This document shows, one piece after another, positions 13,041 to 24,706 of a DNA stretch of 62,362 nucleotides (its first letter is position 1; the number at the start of each line of letters is the position of its first letter). The notes under the pieces were generated by a model, which was not told the DNA's origin, ran no database searches, and saw only the letters and a program-made list of their open reading frames with translations. The stretch is taken from NCBI RefSeq assembly GCF_008180415.1, contig NZ_VTEI01000006.1, forward strand, positions 263,009 through 325,370, given 5' to 3'. The position numbers and the translations under genes are program-made. Source of the DNA: Rossellomorea vietnamensis (GTDB taxonomy: Bacteria > Bacillota > Bacilli > Bacillales > Bacillaceae_B).

Positions 13041-16000
13041 AGAAGTACCGCCTCTTGCTTTTCGCCTGCACCCTCCATGGCTTCTGCGGAGAATGTCATA
13101 GATTCGAACACTTTGAGGATGGCTTCCGCCGTATCAAGGGAAGTAAGACACGGAATGCCATTTTCGACTGATTCCCGTCTGATCCTGAATCCGTCCCTCT
13201 GCGGCTGCTTGCCTTTTGTCAATGTGTTTATGACAAGCTGTGTTTCACCGCTTTGAATAACATCCAGAAGTGTGGGCCCATCAGAACCGATTTTATCGAC
13301 TTCTTTGACAGGGATTCCTTCTGATCTAAGAACATCCGCCGTTCCTTTAGTTGCCAGGATCTGATAGCCGATATTCACAAAACGCTTCGCCAGTCCAAGT
13401 GCTTCTTCTTTATCTTTATCAGCGACTGTCAGAAGAACTGAACCATACTCCTTCATCTGCATTCCTGCAGCCACAATTCCTTTATACAAAGCTTTTTCCA
13501 GAGTTGAATCTTTCCCCATGACTTCTCCTGTGGATTTCATCTCAGGCCCTAATGTAATGTCCACTCTTCTCAGTTTTGCAAACGAGAATACCGGAACCTT
13601 TACATAGACACCCTTTTTCTCAGGCACAAGTCCGGACTGATATCCCATTTCTTCCAGTGTTCTTCCCAATATGACCTTGGTCGCAAGGTTTGCCATCGGT
13701 ACATTCGTGATTTTGCTTAAGAATGGCACGGTGCGGCTTGAACGCGGATTAACCTCCAGGACATAGACTTCATTCTTGCTGATGACATATTGGATGTTCA
13801 ACAGACCGATGATATTCAATCCTTTTGCAAGTTTGGTTGTATATTCAATGATTCTATCTTTCTGTTCCTGAGTCAGCTGCTGAGGAGGATAAACAGCTAT
13901 GGAATCTCCTGAATGGACACCGGCTCTCTCAATATGCTCCATAATCCCTGGGATGACGACATCTGTACCGTCCGAGATGGCGTCGACTTCTATTTCTTTT
14001 CCGATTAAATAGCGGTCAATCAAGACAGGGTGTTCCGGGTTGATTTTCACAGCATTCTTCATGTACTGAAGAAGTTCCTCTTTTCCATAAACAATTTCCA
14101 TTGCTCTTCCGCCGAGAACATAAGAAGGGCGGACCAAGACAGGGTATCCGATGTTTTCAGCTATCTTCACTGCTCCTTCAACCGTAACGGCTGTTTTTCC
14201 TTCAGGCTGCGGGATGCCGAGCGTCCCCAAGGTATACTCAAATTTGTCCCGGTTTTCAGCACGATCCAGATCCTCTAATGATGTTCCGAGAATCTTCACA
14301 CCTCTTTCCACCAGCTGGGCAGCCAGATTGATCGCCGTCTGTCCGCCGAACTGCACCACAACACCTTCCGGTTTTTCGAGGTCGATGATATGCATGACAT
14401 CCTCGATTGTTAACGGTTCAAAGTAAAGCTTGTCGGAGATGCTGAAGTCTGTTGAAACGGTTTCCGGGTTGTTATTCACGATGATAGCTTCATAGCCTGC
14501 TTCTTTAATAGCCCAGACTGAGTGTACCGTAGCATAGTCGAACTCGACTCCCTGCCCAATTCGGATAGGACCGGAACCAAGGACCACTACACTTTTCTTC
14601 TCAGAAACGACTGATTCATTTTCTCTTTCATATGTTCCATAAAAGTAAGGAGTTTCAGATTCGAACTCGGCTGCACAGGTATCCACCATTTTATAAACCG
14701 GAATCAGTTCCTGCTCTTTTCTCCAGTCATATATTTCTCTTTCTGTCATACCCCACAACTTTGCAAGGGTAATGTCGGCAAAGCCCATTCTCTTTGCTTT
14801 TGCTGCCAATTCTACATGGAAAGGAGAAGCCTGTAATTCAGACTCAAAATCCACTATCTTTTTCAGCTTGTGAAGGAAGAATAGATCTATTTTGCTCCAT
14901 TCTTGGATGGTGTCAATTTTCACTCCGCGGCGCAATGCTTCTCCTATATAGAAAAGCCTTTCATCCCCGGCGTTTCTTATGCGTTTTTCAATCAGCGCAT
15001 CATCGAAGCTGTCAGCATCTTCAAGCTCCAGATGGTAGACATTGCTTTCCAAGGAACGGACTGCTTTCAGAATGGACTCTTCGAATGTCCGGCCGATCGC
15101 CATAACTTCTCCAGTTGCCTTCATCTGGGTTCCAAGGTTTCTTTTCGCAGATTCAAACTTATCGAAAGGCCAGCGCGGGATTTTCGATACAATATAGTCT
15201 AATGCCGGTTCAAAGCTTGCATAGGTTTTACCTGTAACAGGATTCATCATTTCATCCAGGTTTAAGCCAACCGCTATTTTCGCAGCCAATTTTGCAATCG
15301 GATAGCCTGTCGCTTTAGATGCAAGTGCAGATGAGCGGCTTACACGCGGATTCACTTCTATGATGTAGTACTGAAAGCTTTCGGGATCCAGAGCGAGCTG
15401 AACGTTGCAGCCTCCTTCTATCCCCAGGGCGCGGATGATTTTCAATGAGCAGTTTCTCAGCATTTGATATTCACGGTCGCTCAGTGTCTGGCTTGGAGCC
15501 ACAACAATAGAATCTCCTGTGTGTATTCCGACAGGGTCAAAGTTCTCCATATTGCAGACTACAATGGCACTGTCATTGCTGTCCCGCATTACCTCATATT
15601 CAATCTCCTTGAAGCCTGCGATGCTTTTTTCCAGCAAACACTGTGTGACAGGGCTGTATTTCAAGCCGCTGCTGACGATTTCGATCAATTCATCACGATG
15701 ATGGCAGATTCCTCCGCCTGTCCCGCCGAGGGTATAAGCAGGACGTACGATGACTGGATATCCAACCTCTTCAACAAATTGGAAAGCTTCTTCAACGTTG
15801 TGGATGATTTCGCTCTGCGGCACAGGCTCATTAAGCTCGTTCATCAACTTTCGGAAAAGATCACGATCCTCAGCCTGTTCGATTGCTGATAATTTTGTTC
15901 CGAGAATTTCCACATTGCACTCTTCCAGGACACCCGCATTGGCCAATTCAACGGCCATATTCAAGCCTGTTTGTCCCCCTAGAGTCGGAAGAAGGGCATC

Positions 16001-16249
16001 CGGCCGCTCTTTACGGATGATTCTGCTGACAAATTCCAAAGTCAAAGGCTCGATGTAAACCTTATCTGCGATTTCACTGTCTGTCATGATTGTCGCCGGA
16101 TTAGAATTTACGAGGATGACTTTGTAGCCTTCTTCTTTCAATGCGATACAGGCTTGTGTCCCCGCATAGTCAAATTCTGCAGCCTGGCCGATGACAATCG
16201 GACCGCTTCCGATCACCAATATGGTTTTGATATCTGTACGTTTAGGCAT
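13037..16249 (-). CDS. carB: Carbamoyl-phosphate synthase, pyrimidine-specific, large subunit
   Basis: Makes carbamoyl phosphate from bicarbonate, ATP and glutamine-derived ammonia. The 1070-aa protein has the expected duplicated layout: two ATP-grasp halves each opening with a nucleotide motif ([19 protein letters not shown] at about 12 and [19 protein letters not shown] near 558), followed by a C-terminal allosteric MGS-like domain from about 935. The chain is known as pyrAB in B. subtilis. It overlaps carA by 8 bp and pyrK by 4 bp. Confidence 0.96.
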
Positions 16250-17339
16250 GTGAAATCTCCTTTCTCTTTTCCGTTTCCATCATTGTCATAAATTGATCGA
16301 ACAATCCATTTGCATCTTCCGGGCCTGGTGAAGCTTCCGGATGATACTGTACTGTAAATGCCGGCAGATCAAGGTGCTTCAATCCCTCGATGGTACCATC
16401 ATTCAACCCGATATGAGTTGCTTCAAGGCGGGTTGCACTTAAAGAATCGGCATCGACAGAGTAGCCATGATTCTGTGAAGTTATAGCAATTTTACCAGTG
16501 GCCAGATCTTTCACAGGATGGTTGGACCCGCGGTGACCGAACTTCATTTTGAACGTATCCGCTCCTCCTGCGAGGGCAAAAAGCTGATGTCCAAGACAGA
16601 TACCGAATAAGGGGATTTCACCAAGGATCTCATTGATCATCGTTATGGCTTCCGGTACATCTTTCGGATCTCCAGGACCATTTGAAAGCATGATTCCATC
16701 AGGATTCAAAGCCTTGATTTCCTGTGCAGTAGTGTTATAAGGGACCACAATCACATCACAATTCCTTTTATTGAGCTCTCTCAGAATGCCATGCTTCATA
16801 CCGAAATCAACCAATACCACACGGAATCCACGGCCCGGGCTCGGATAGGCTGTTTTGGTCGAAACCTGTTTGACTTGATTTGTCGGCAATTCCGTTGCCT
16901 TCAGCTTGTGGAGCATTTCCTCTTTATCCACCTCGACACTGCAAATTATGCCTTTCATGGTTCCGCGTTCCCTGATCTTTCTTGTCAGCATCCTGGTATC
17001 AATACCGGAAAGTCCCGGGATCCCCTTAGCTTCCAGTAGATCATGCAGTGTATTTTCACTTCTCCAGTTAGAAGGAAAGTCAGCCGCTTCTCTTACGATA
17101 AAGCCTTTGATTGCCGGCGAGATCGATTCGAAATCGTCACGGTTGATTCCATAATTCCCGATCAGAGGGTAAGTCAGTGTGATGATCTGTCCGCAATACG
17201 AAGGATCAGACGAAATCTCCTGATACCCCGTCATCCCTGTATTAAAAACAACCTCTCCCACAGAACCTGTGTCTGCTCCGAAGCCTTCTCCTATGAAAAC
17301 CGTACCATCATCAAGGATCAACTGTCTTTTCATCATCAT
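16242..17339 (-). CDS. carA: Carbamoyl-phosphate synthase, pyrimidine-specific, small (glutaminase) subunit
   Basis: Class I glutamine amidotransferase that supplies ammonia to CarB. The nucleophile Cys is in [16 protein letters not shown] and the His-Glu pair in [14 protein letters not shown] near the C-terminus. Three consecutive ATG codons (17339, 17336, 17333) follow GGAAGG; I take the first because its 6-bp spacing is best, but the B. subtilis start MKRRLVL aligns with the third. Known as pyrAA in B. subtilis. It overlaps the end of pyrC. Confidence 0.94.
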   Translation of the reverse strand: MMMKRQLILDDGTVFIGEGFGADTGSVGEVVFNTGMTGYQEISSDPSYCGQIITLTYPLIGNYGINRDDFESISPAIKGFIVREAADFPSNWRSENTLHDLLEAKGIPGLSGIDTRMLTRKIRERGTMKGIICSVEVDKEEMLHKLKATELPTNQVKQVSTKTAYPSPGRGFRVVLVDFGMKHGILRELNKRNCDVIVVPYNTTAQEIKALNPDGIMLSNGPGDPKDVPEAITMINEILGEIPLFGICLGHQLFALAGGADTFKMKFGHRGSNHPVKDLATGKIAITSQNHGYSVDADSLSATRLEATHIGLNDGTIEGLKHLDLPAFTVQYHPEASPGPEDANGLFDQFMTMMETEKRKEISHA

Positions 17340-18616
17340 TCTTCGCCTTCCTTCCAAACTAAAGTTCCTTCTGAAAATGTAGCTTTTGGCCAGCCTTGAC
17401 ACTCCCAGCCGGCAAAAGGTGTATTTCTCCCCTTTGATAAAAAGGTTTCAGGGCTGATTGCCTGTAAATCTTCAAGGTTCACCAGTGTAATGTCTGCTAA
17501 ACTTCCAGCCTCCAAAGTTCCATAAGGCAGCTTAAACGTCTTTGCTGGCTTGGCTGTCATCCAGTTCACCAGCTGGTTAAGTGTAAAGACTTCTGTTTTG
17601 ACAAAATGGGTGTAAAGAAGCGGGAAAGCTGTTTCTAAGCCGACAATCCCAAACGGCGCAAGTGCTATGCCTTCTGATTTTTCTTCAGCCGTATGAGGAG
17701 CATGATCGGTTGCGATGAAGTCAATGGTTCCATCAAGCAGTCCCTCTATCAGCGCTTCACGATCCTCCTTGCTTCTAAGTGGAGGATTCATTTTGAAGTT
17801 GGCATCATCTCCCGGGATATCATCCTCTGACAGAAGCAAGTGATGAGGGGTGACTTCAGCAGTCACTTTGATCCCGGCTTTTTTGGCGTCCCTCACCACC
17901 CGGACAGATTCCTTTGTACTGATATGGCAGACGTGGTAATGGCAGTCAGCTGCTTCAGCAAGAAGCACATCTCTGGCAATCTGGACCGACTCACAAATTG
18001 AAGGAATCCCTTTGAATCCATTTTCTTTTGAAAAGCGCCCTTCATGGACCGCCCCTCCATAAATCAGGGAGTTATCTTCACAGTGAGCAACAATCGCTTT
18101 GTCTATGGCAGCGGCAGCTTTCATTGCCTCATACATCTTTCCTGCCTCCTGCACCCCGACTCCGTCATCTGTAAAGGCAAAAGCCCCATTTTCTTTAAGA
18201 GCGGAAAAGTCTGTCAAATTCTTTCCTGTCTGCCTTTCTGTTATGGAAGCATACGGAAGGACCCGCACTTTTGCGGTTTCACTGATTCTTTCATTAAGCC
18301 ACTGAAGGGTTTCTGCATTGTCCGGTACAGGCCTTGTGTTGGGCATTGCTGCGATTGTTGTATATCCTCCCTTTGCAGCTGCTTTTGTTCCGGTTTCAAT
18401 CGTTTCCTTCTTTTCACCGCCCGGCTCGCGGAGATGGACATGGAGATCTACAAAGCCAGGCAGGATTAAAAGCCCTTGTGCATCCAGTACTTCGGCTGTG
18501 TCATCGTGAAGATTTTCACCGATCTCAGAAATCTTCTTCCCTGCTATCTTTATATCTTTGGCAGTGATATTTCCGTTCTCTTCTAACCACATTGCGTTTT
18601 GAATGATCGTCACCAT
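17336..18616 (-). CDS. pyrC: Dihydroorotase
   Basis: Zinc amidohydrolase that cyclises carbamoyl aspartate to dihydroorotate. Metal ligands His59 and His61 are in [10 protein letters not shown], and [10 protein letters not shown] carries the catalytic Asp. 426 aa and the multi-residue H-x-H-L-R-E-P-G motif place it in the type I bacterial group. The ATG follows AGGAGGAG and lies 3 bp after the pyrB stop, so the two are co-translated. Confidence 0.96.
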   Translation of the reverse strand: MVTIIQNAMWLEENGNITAKDIKIAGKKISEIGENLHDDTAEVLDAQGLLILPGFVDLHVHLREPGGEKKETIETGTKAAAKGGYTTIAAMPNTRPVPDNAETLQWLNERISETAKVRVLPYASITERQTGKNLTDFSALKENGAFAFTDDGVGVQEAGKMYEAMKAAAAIDKAIVAHCEDNSLIYGGAVHEGRFSKENGFKGIPSICESVQIARDVLLAEAADCHYHVCHISTKESVRVVRDAKKAGIKVTAEVTPHHLLLSEDDIPGDDANFKMNPPLRSKEDREALIEGLLDGTIDFIATDHAPHTAEEKSEGIALAPFGIVGLETAFPLLYTHFVKTEVFTLNQLVNWMTAKPAKTFKLPYGTLEAGSLADITLVNLEDLQAISPETFLSKGRNTPFAGWECQGWPKATFSEGTLVWKEGEE

Positions 18617-18619
18617 GAT

Positions 18620-19519
<900 letters not shown>

Positions 19520-19555
19520 CTAACCTCCTATTGATCGGCTGAGGGCAAGAACAAA

Positions 19556-19664
19556 AGCGTAAACGCCTTGCTCAGCCCCGACAGGCAAATGTTCCAAAGA
19601 GAAAAAAAGGCGGGCTTTCCTTTTATTCTCTTTGGGTTATTTGACCCCGAGGGGCTAGGCGCTG
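19556..19664 (-). repeat. Palindromic hairpin module inside the pyrB leader
   Basis: Third copy of the module found twice in the 7328-7700 element. It shares CCCGACAGGCAAATGTT, the long stem CCAAAGAGAA / TTCTCTTTGG and the closing AGCCCC / GGGGCT stem. It lies between the pyrB attenuator terminator and the pyrB start, so it should be part of the pyrB-pyrE mRNA whenever the attenuator is read through. Confidence 0.75.
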
Positions 19665-19728
19665 CAGCTCTGGACGTGGATAACATCACTATAAATTGTC
19701 CTCAGTCGTTGATTTTATAATTTCCTAG

Positions 19729-19872
19729 GCAGCAAAAAACACCCTGACCTTTTCATCAGGGTGTTTCGAGTCGGCATAAGGCATACCTGTCCCGCCGTCA
19801 GGCAAAACAAGTTCCCATGCTTCATCCAAACACCCTTCTAAGCCTCTCTGGACCTCTATTAAAAGGTGTTTA
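19729..19872 (-). promoter_or_regulatory. PyrR-dependent attenuator 3 (pyrP-pyrB)
   Basis: The PyrR-binding loop reads AGGTCCAGAGAGGCTT on the minus strand (about 19840-19860), matching the pyr consensus ARUCCNGNGAGGYU, and is followed by the intrinsic terminator AACACCCTGA / TCAGGGTGTT plus TTTTTT (19731-19766). UMP-bound PyrR should stabilise the anti-antiterminator and stop transcription ahead of pyrB. Confidence 0.9.
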
Positions 19873-19877
19873 CTGCG

Positions 19878-21194
19878 TTATTTAGTCTCTGCATTCTCTG
19901 TGAACATTTCTTCTTCAACTACAGGATCCTGTCCAGGAAGTACAAGGTTCAGTACAACTCCGACGATCGCCGCCAATGCCATTCCGGAGAGTGACAGCCT
20001 GTCAGTGATTTCAACAAACGCACCACCGACACCGATTACCAGGATGACAGAGGAGATAATCAGGTTCCGCTTTTTGCCCAAGTCGATGTTATTATCAATC
20101 AGCATGCGCAGGCCGCTTGATGCGATGATACCGAACAGAAGGATGGATACGCCTCCCATTACAGCTGTAGGAATCGACTCGATCAGTGCTGTGATTTTTC
20201 CGATGAAACCGAAAGCGATAGCGATCACCGCGGCACCTCCGATAACAAACACGCTGAATACTCTCGTGATGGCCAGGACTCCGATGTTCTCACCGTAAGT
20301 AGTGTTTGGAGGCCCTCCCAGGAAAGACGCGATGATGGTTGCTACCCCGTCTCCCATGATTGAACGGTGAAGCCCGGGCTGTTTCAAGAAGTTCTTTCCA
20401 GCGACTTTACTCAGGACCATCTGGTCTCCTGTGTGTTCTGCAAGAGTAACGATTGCCACCGGTACCATGATGGCGGCAACTTCCCATGAGAACGAAGGTG
20501 TGTAGTTTACAAAAGGTATGATAAAGTCAGGCACTTGAAACCAAGGTGCTGTTTTGACCCCGGACAGGTCTACAATCCCTGCAAAAAAAGCAATAGTGTA
20601 ACCGCCGACAATACCGGCAAGAATCGGAATCAGCCCAAGAAAACCACGGAAGAACATTGATCCGATCACGGTGATGGAAAGAGTAGCCAGTGCGACCATC
20701 AAGTGTGTGGTACTGTAAACCAATTCAGCTGCTCCAGGATTTTCATACATAGCCATATTGACCGCTGTACCTGCCAAGCCAAGACCAATGACCATAATAA
20801 CCGGCCCCACGACGATCGGCGGCAAAATCTTTAGAAGCCACCTAATGCCAAGCTGTGAAATCAGCAGCGCAACCACTCCATAGACCAATCCTGCCAAGAA
20901 ACTTCCCATCATCGCTGCTTCAGGTCCACCGACCGTCTGGGCCGAGATGATCGGCGCTATGAATGCGAATGATGATCCCAGATAAGCAGGTATTCTGCCC
21001 CTTGTGATCAGCAGGTAAGCAAGTGTTCCAAGTCCGCTGGATACAAGTGCTACTGCCGGACTAAGATCCACAAGGTAGGGTACCAATACGGTCGCCCCAA
21101 ACATTGCGAATAAATGCTGCAAGCTCAGTGTAAGCCACTGTCCTGCCTTTGGTACGTCTCTTACGTCTAATACTATGTCGTTGTTATCTGCCAT
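19878..21194 (-). CDS. pyrP: Uracil permease
   Basis: Proton-linked uracil transporter of the NCS2 family with about 12-14 membrane segments. The conserved family signatures are GLGTLAYLLITRGRIPAYLGSSFAFI near the N-terminus and GDGVATIIASFLGGPPNTTYGENIG in the C-terminal half. I set the start at MADNNDIVLDVRD (21194), preceded by GGAGGAAACAAC; a longer reading frame would run back into the attenuator terminator. 438 aa is normal. It is placed between attenuators 2 and 3, which lets uracil uptake be controlled separately from synthesis. Confidence 0.95.
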   Translation of the reverse strand: MADNNDIVLDVRDVPKAGQWLTLSLQHLFAMFGATVLVPYLVDLSPAVALVSSGLGTLAYLLITRGRIPAYLGSSFAFIAPIISAQTVGGPEAAMMGSFLAGLVYGVVALLISQLGIRWLLKILPPIVVGPVIMVIGLGLAGTAVNMAMYENPGAAELVYSTTHLMVALATLSITVIGSMFFRGFLGLIPILAGIVGGYTIAFFAGIVDLSGVKTAPWFQVPDFIIPFVNYTPSFSWEVAAIMVPVAIVTLAEHTGDQMVLSKVAGKNFLKQPGLHRSIMGDGVATIIASFLGGPPNTTYGENIGVLAITRVFSVFVIGGAAVIAIAFGFIGKITALIESIPTAVMGGVSILLFGIIASSGLRMLIDNNIDLGKKRNLIISSVILVIGVGGAFVEITDRLSLSGMALAAIVGVVLNLVLPGQDPVVEEEMFTENAETK

Positions 21195-21215
21195 GTTGTT
21201 TCCTCCTCTATTCCC

Positions 21216-21335
21216 ATAAAAAAAACCCCTCTGCCAGAGTATGCAAAGAGGTTTCTTCAATCAAGTTCCACCCATGGTGAAGCTGTATCGATTGAGATTC
21301 CTTTGCCAGCCTCTCTGGACTGTCTTTAAAAGGAT
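21216..21335 (-). promoter_or_regulatory. PyrR-dependent attenuator 2 (pyrR-pyrP)
   Basis: The minus strand has AGTCCAGAGAGGCTGG (about 21308-21323), a pyr-box match, followed by the terminator AACCTCTTTGC / GCAGAGGGGTT plus a run of eight T (about 21217-21254). Confidence 0.9.
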
Positions 21336-21341
21336 AGCTAT

Positions 21342-22058
<717 letters not shown>

Positions 22059-22081
22059 GGTTTCCTTATTCGGTTAAATCA

Positions 22082-22110
22082 ATCATAAGACCTTAGAGAC
22101 CAATTGTCAA
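22082..22110 (-). promoter_or_regulatory. pyr operon promoter (sigma-A type)
   Basis: Minus-strand TTGACA (22105-22110), a 17-bp spacer and TATGAT (22082-22087). It lies about 30 bp before the pyr box and overlaps the last codons of rluD. Confidence 0.85.
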
Positions 22111-23018
22111 CGGGTATTTTGCAATTTCTGCAGAGTTTGTCGAAAAACCTCCGGCGGATCTGCTTCAAATTCAAGGTACTCTCCTGTCCGGGGATGCTGG
22201 AATCCGAGTACTGCAGCGTGAAGGGCCTGTCCATCAAGATCAAGAGTCTTCCTCGGCCCATACTTCGGATCTCCAGCTAATGGATAACCAATATACTTCA
22301 TATGAACGCGAATTTGATGAGTTCTGCCTGTCTCTAACTTACACTCGACATAAGTGAATGTGGAAAACCTATCAAGTACATTGAAATGGGTGACCGCATC
22401 TCTTCCCGAATCCACCACAGCCATTCTCTGGCGGTCCTTGGGATCTCTGCCCAGAGGTGCATCAATGGTTCCATGATCATGAGGAATGATTCCATGTACA
22501 ATAGCTTTATATTTACGCGTAACGGTTTTGTTGACCAGCTGCCCTACGAGTTTTTCATGGGCAAGATCATTTTTTGCCACCATCAACAGCCCTGATGTAT
22601 CCTTATCAATGCGGTGGACAATTCCCGGTCTTAGAACACCATTGATACCGGAAAGATCTTTACAGTGTGCCATCAATCCATTCACCAATGTCCCATTAGG
22701 ATGGCCCGGTGCCGGGTGGACAACCATGCCCCTTGGTTTATTGACGACGATGACATCAGCATCTTCATAGTAAATATCAAGGTCCATCTCCTCTGGTACG
22801 ACATCCAGTTCTTCTGGTTCCGGAATGGAAATGCTGATTTTATCATCAATAGCACACTTGTAATTGGTTTTCACCTCTGCGCCGTTCACTTTGACATTTC
22901 CATCTTTTATCCATTGCTGGACCTGTGATCTTGACCACTGTTCTTCAAGCTGGGTCAGCATCTTATCCAATCTTAGGCTTTTTTCTTCTTCACGAACGAT
23001 ATGTTCCATTGTTTCCAT
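22107..23018 (-). CDS. RluA/RluD-family 23S rRNA pseudouridine synthase (YlyB)
   Basis: Pseudouridine synthase with an N-terminal S4 RNA-binding domain (about 10-75) and a catalytic RluA domain whose active-site Asp is in [17 protein letters not shown]. The [20 protein letters not shown] block is also typical. I choose ATG 23018 ([11 protein letters not shown]), which has AAGGAG 7 bp upstream; it lies within the 3' end of lspA (29-bp overlap). The exact uridine targets cannot be read from sequence. The lspA-rluD order is as in B. subtilis. Confidence 0.92.
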   Translation of the reverse strand: METMEHIVREEEKSLRLDKMLTQLEEQWSRSQVQQWIKDGNVKVNGAEVKTNYKCAIDDKISISIPEPEELDVVPEEMDLDIYYEDADVIVVNKPRGMVVHPAPGHPNGTLVNGLMAHCKDLSGINGVLRPGIVHRIDKDTSGLLMVAKNDLAHEKLVGQLVNKTVTRKYKAIVHGIIPHDHGTIDAPLGRDPKDRQRMAVVDSGRDAVTHFNVLDRFSTFTYVECKLETGRTHQIRVHMKYIGYPLAGDPKYGPRKTLDLDGQALHAAVLGFQHPRTGEYLEFEADPPEVFRQTLQKLQNTR

Positions 23019-23484
23019 ATAATTTCTCCTTCTTTTCTCTTCGCTCATCCAGCAGCATGGTTATGACCATCATCCCTACACCGATAGTTAGAGCAGCATC
23101 AGCTATATTGAAGATTGGAAAATCATATTGAAAAATATATGTATTCAGAAAATCAACAACTTCTTTCCTAAATAGCCTGTCAATAAAATTACCAATCGCC
23201 CCGCCAAGCAGCAAAGCAAGGCTTAAGCTGAACAGTTTATTTCCTTTAGCTTGTTTCTCAAGATAGTAAACGATTCCAATGATGACTCCGATTGTGATTA
23301 TATAAAAGAACCACATTTGGCCTTGCAGTATGCCCCAGGCCGCTCCCTGGTTCCTGTGGGAAGTGATGTAGAACAAATTTTCAATGACTGTTATGCTCTG
23401 TCCTTCTGTCATGTTCCGCACGACCAGCCACTTCGTAAGCTGATCCAATGCCACTACAACCAAAGCAATCAGATAATAAACCAT
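22990..23484 (-). CDS. lspA: Lipoprotein signal peptidase (signal peptidase II)
   Basis: Membrane aspartyl protease that removes signal peptides from lipid-modified prolipoproteins. There are four hydrophobic helices; the catalytic Asp pair is in [16 protein letters not shown] and [14 protein letters not shown] use the ATG at 23484 ([18 protein letters not shown]), preceded by GGAGG at 8 bp, rather than an upstream in-frame TTG. 164 aa is the usual length. Confidence 0.95.
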   Translation of the reverse strand: MVYYLIALVVVALDQLTKWLVVRNMTEGQSITVIENLFYITSHRNQGAAWGILQGQMWFFYIITIGVIIGIVYYLEKQAKGNKLFSLSLALLLGGAIGNFIDRLFRKEVVDFLNTYIFQYDFPIFNIADAALTIGVGMMVITMLLDERREKKEKLYGNNGTYRS

Positions 23485-23615
23485 ACGGGAAGCCTCCGTC
23501 TCCAATCAAATTGATTACTTTAGCATTTTAGCATAATAACGGGCAGAAAGACACAGTTATTCAATTCGTGATATTAAAACTGCTTCATGAATATTTACTC
23601 TTTAAAAGAAGTAGT

Positions 23616-23760
23616 GATTTCCGCTCCATACCTCCGACTCCGCCAGGCGGGAGTGAAGTTTAAAGTGAATGCTTCCGTTCAGGCGTCCTGCATTTGAGAG
23701 AGCGAACCTTATAATTTCCCCAGTCTTACCTTCTTCCCTGCAATGTAGAACGGAAGTTGA
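23616..23760. repeat. Degenerate copy of the GATTTCCGCT-type palindromic repeat
   Basis: The left end GATTTCCGCTCC with CCGACTCCGCCAGGCGGG matches the left end of the element at 7328, and ACGGAAGTTGA near 23750 resembles a right end. The internal module is not recognisable. Confidence 0.45.
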
Positions 23761-23780
23761 ACACTATTTTATAAGGTCTC

Positions 23781-24041
23781 TTAATAAAGCGACTTCTTTG
23801 AATAGGGGTTCCAATTTCGATGATCATTGGTCCCGCCGCCAATCCAAAAATAGGAAATCAGTTCATTACAAAAGGCTGGGTCTGTGAACTGCCTTGCATA
23901 GTATTGTTCCAAAACAAATTGTATTTCCCGTTTTTCTTCTTGAATGTAATGTTGAACTAAAACATTTTCCGAGCGGGCATTTTCGAGCTCTTGTAAAGAA
24001 ACTTCCAATTCCTTGATCGTTTGCTGTAGTTGTTCTTCCAT
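23781..24041 (-). CDS. Small hypothetical protein, N-terminal coiled coil
   Basis: I do not recognise this 86-aa protein. The ATG at 24041 has GGAGGG with 6-bp spacing, a strong ribosome site, and the first half (about 1-50) is a charged amphipathic helix (QTIKELEVSLQELENARSE, then EEKREIQFVLEQYYA), so it is probably expressed. The tail is Asn/Tyr/Trp-rich. It sits between ileS and lspA, the slot that holds ylyA (a DksA/TraR-type protein) in B. subtilis, but has a single Cys and no zinc-finger pattern, so it is not YlyA. It is separated from ileS by 665 bp, including a repeat array. Confidence 0.6.
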   Translation of the reverse strand: MEEQLQQTIKELEVSLQELENARSENVLVQHYIQEEKREIQFVLEQYYARQFTDPAFCNELISYFWIGGGTNDHRNWNPYSKKSLY

Positions 24042-24301
24042 GTACATCCCTCCGTGTTTTTAGTATGGTACAAACGGGGAAAATGTTGATATGTAAGTAT
24101 TAGTAATAGTGGAGAGTACTGCTTGTTCACTTTATAAAAGAAGATGCCAAAGGGTTTGGTGTTAAATAAAATTTTATAGGAAGCAAATGCTATTGAGTGG
24201 TAACTTAAACTCTTTTGTATCTCAGAGGTATTTGGGTCATATCTAATCGCTGACTTTAATTTTTTCTTATTTAATGTACGTTTCGCGGTGTTTCTCACCA
24301 C

Positions 24302-24610
24302 TATCTTTTTTCCATGCTCACTTATTGGTATGTTTTTCGGCTTATAGTACCATTATCTTTTTTCCACGCTGACTTATTGGTATGTTTACCAGCTAATCGT
24401 ACCACTATCTTTTTTCCACCCTCACTTATTGGTATATTTTCCAGCTTATCGTACCATTATCTTTTTTCCATGCTCACTTATTGGTGCGTTTTCCGGCTTA
24501 TCGTACCACTATCTTTTCTCCACGCCCACTTAATGACAAATTTCAAGGTTAAAACAGCATTAACTTTTCTTCCTTTTCACTTATTGGTACGATTTTCGCT
24601 AAAAGTATCC
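24302..24610. repeat. Tandem array, about six 52-bp units
   Basis: The word TATCTTTT recurs at 24302, 24354, 24406, 24458 and 24510, exactly 52 bp apart, with a degenerate sixth unit at 24562. Each unit contains CACTTATTGGTA and, in most, GCTTATCGTACCA. Units 1-4 are very similar; the last two decay. The period is not a multiple of three, so the array is not coding. It lies directly downstream of the ileS terminator. Confidence 0.9.
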
Positions 24611-24663
24611 TTACCACCTAGACAGCCATCAACACAACCGGCGAAATAACCGTTCTCAAATCA

Positions 24664-24700
24664 GCAAAAGACCCCGTGAAATAAACTCACAGGGTCTTCA
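24664..24700 (-). terminator. Intrinsic terminator after ileS
   Basis: Minus-strand AAGACCCTGTGA pairs with TTCACGGGGTCTT, followed by TTGC. It is 7 bp beyond the ileS stop. Confidence 0.85.
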
Positions 24701-24706
24701 AAGGTT

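Larger units (their letters stand above)
24042..24706. other. Intergenic region between the 86-aa gene and ileS
   Basis: 665 bp without a supported gene. It holds a 52-bp tandem array (24302-24610), the ileS terminator (24664-24700) and a simple AT-rich stretch at 24060-24300. Two long reading frames cross the array but do not keep frame with the repeat. Confidence 0.6.

Noticed and set aside
23957..24301. 114-codon minus-strand frame overlapping the 86-aa gene
   Set aside because: Overlaps the better-supported 86-aa gene in another frame and has no ribosome site.
24302..24610. CRISPR array
   Set aside because: Units are contiguous and similar along their whole length; there are no unique spacers of constant length and no cas genes nearby.
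24314..24649. 111-codon plus-strand frame through the 52-bp array
   Set aside because: The 52-bp period is not divisible by three, so the protein does not repeat; there is no ribosome site.
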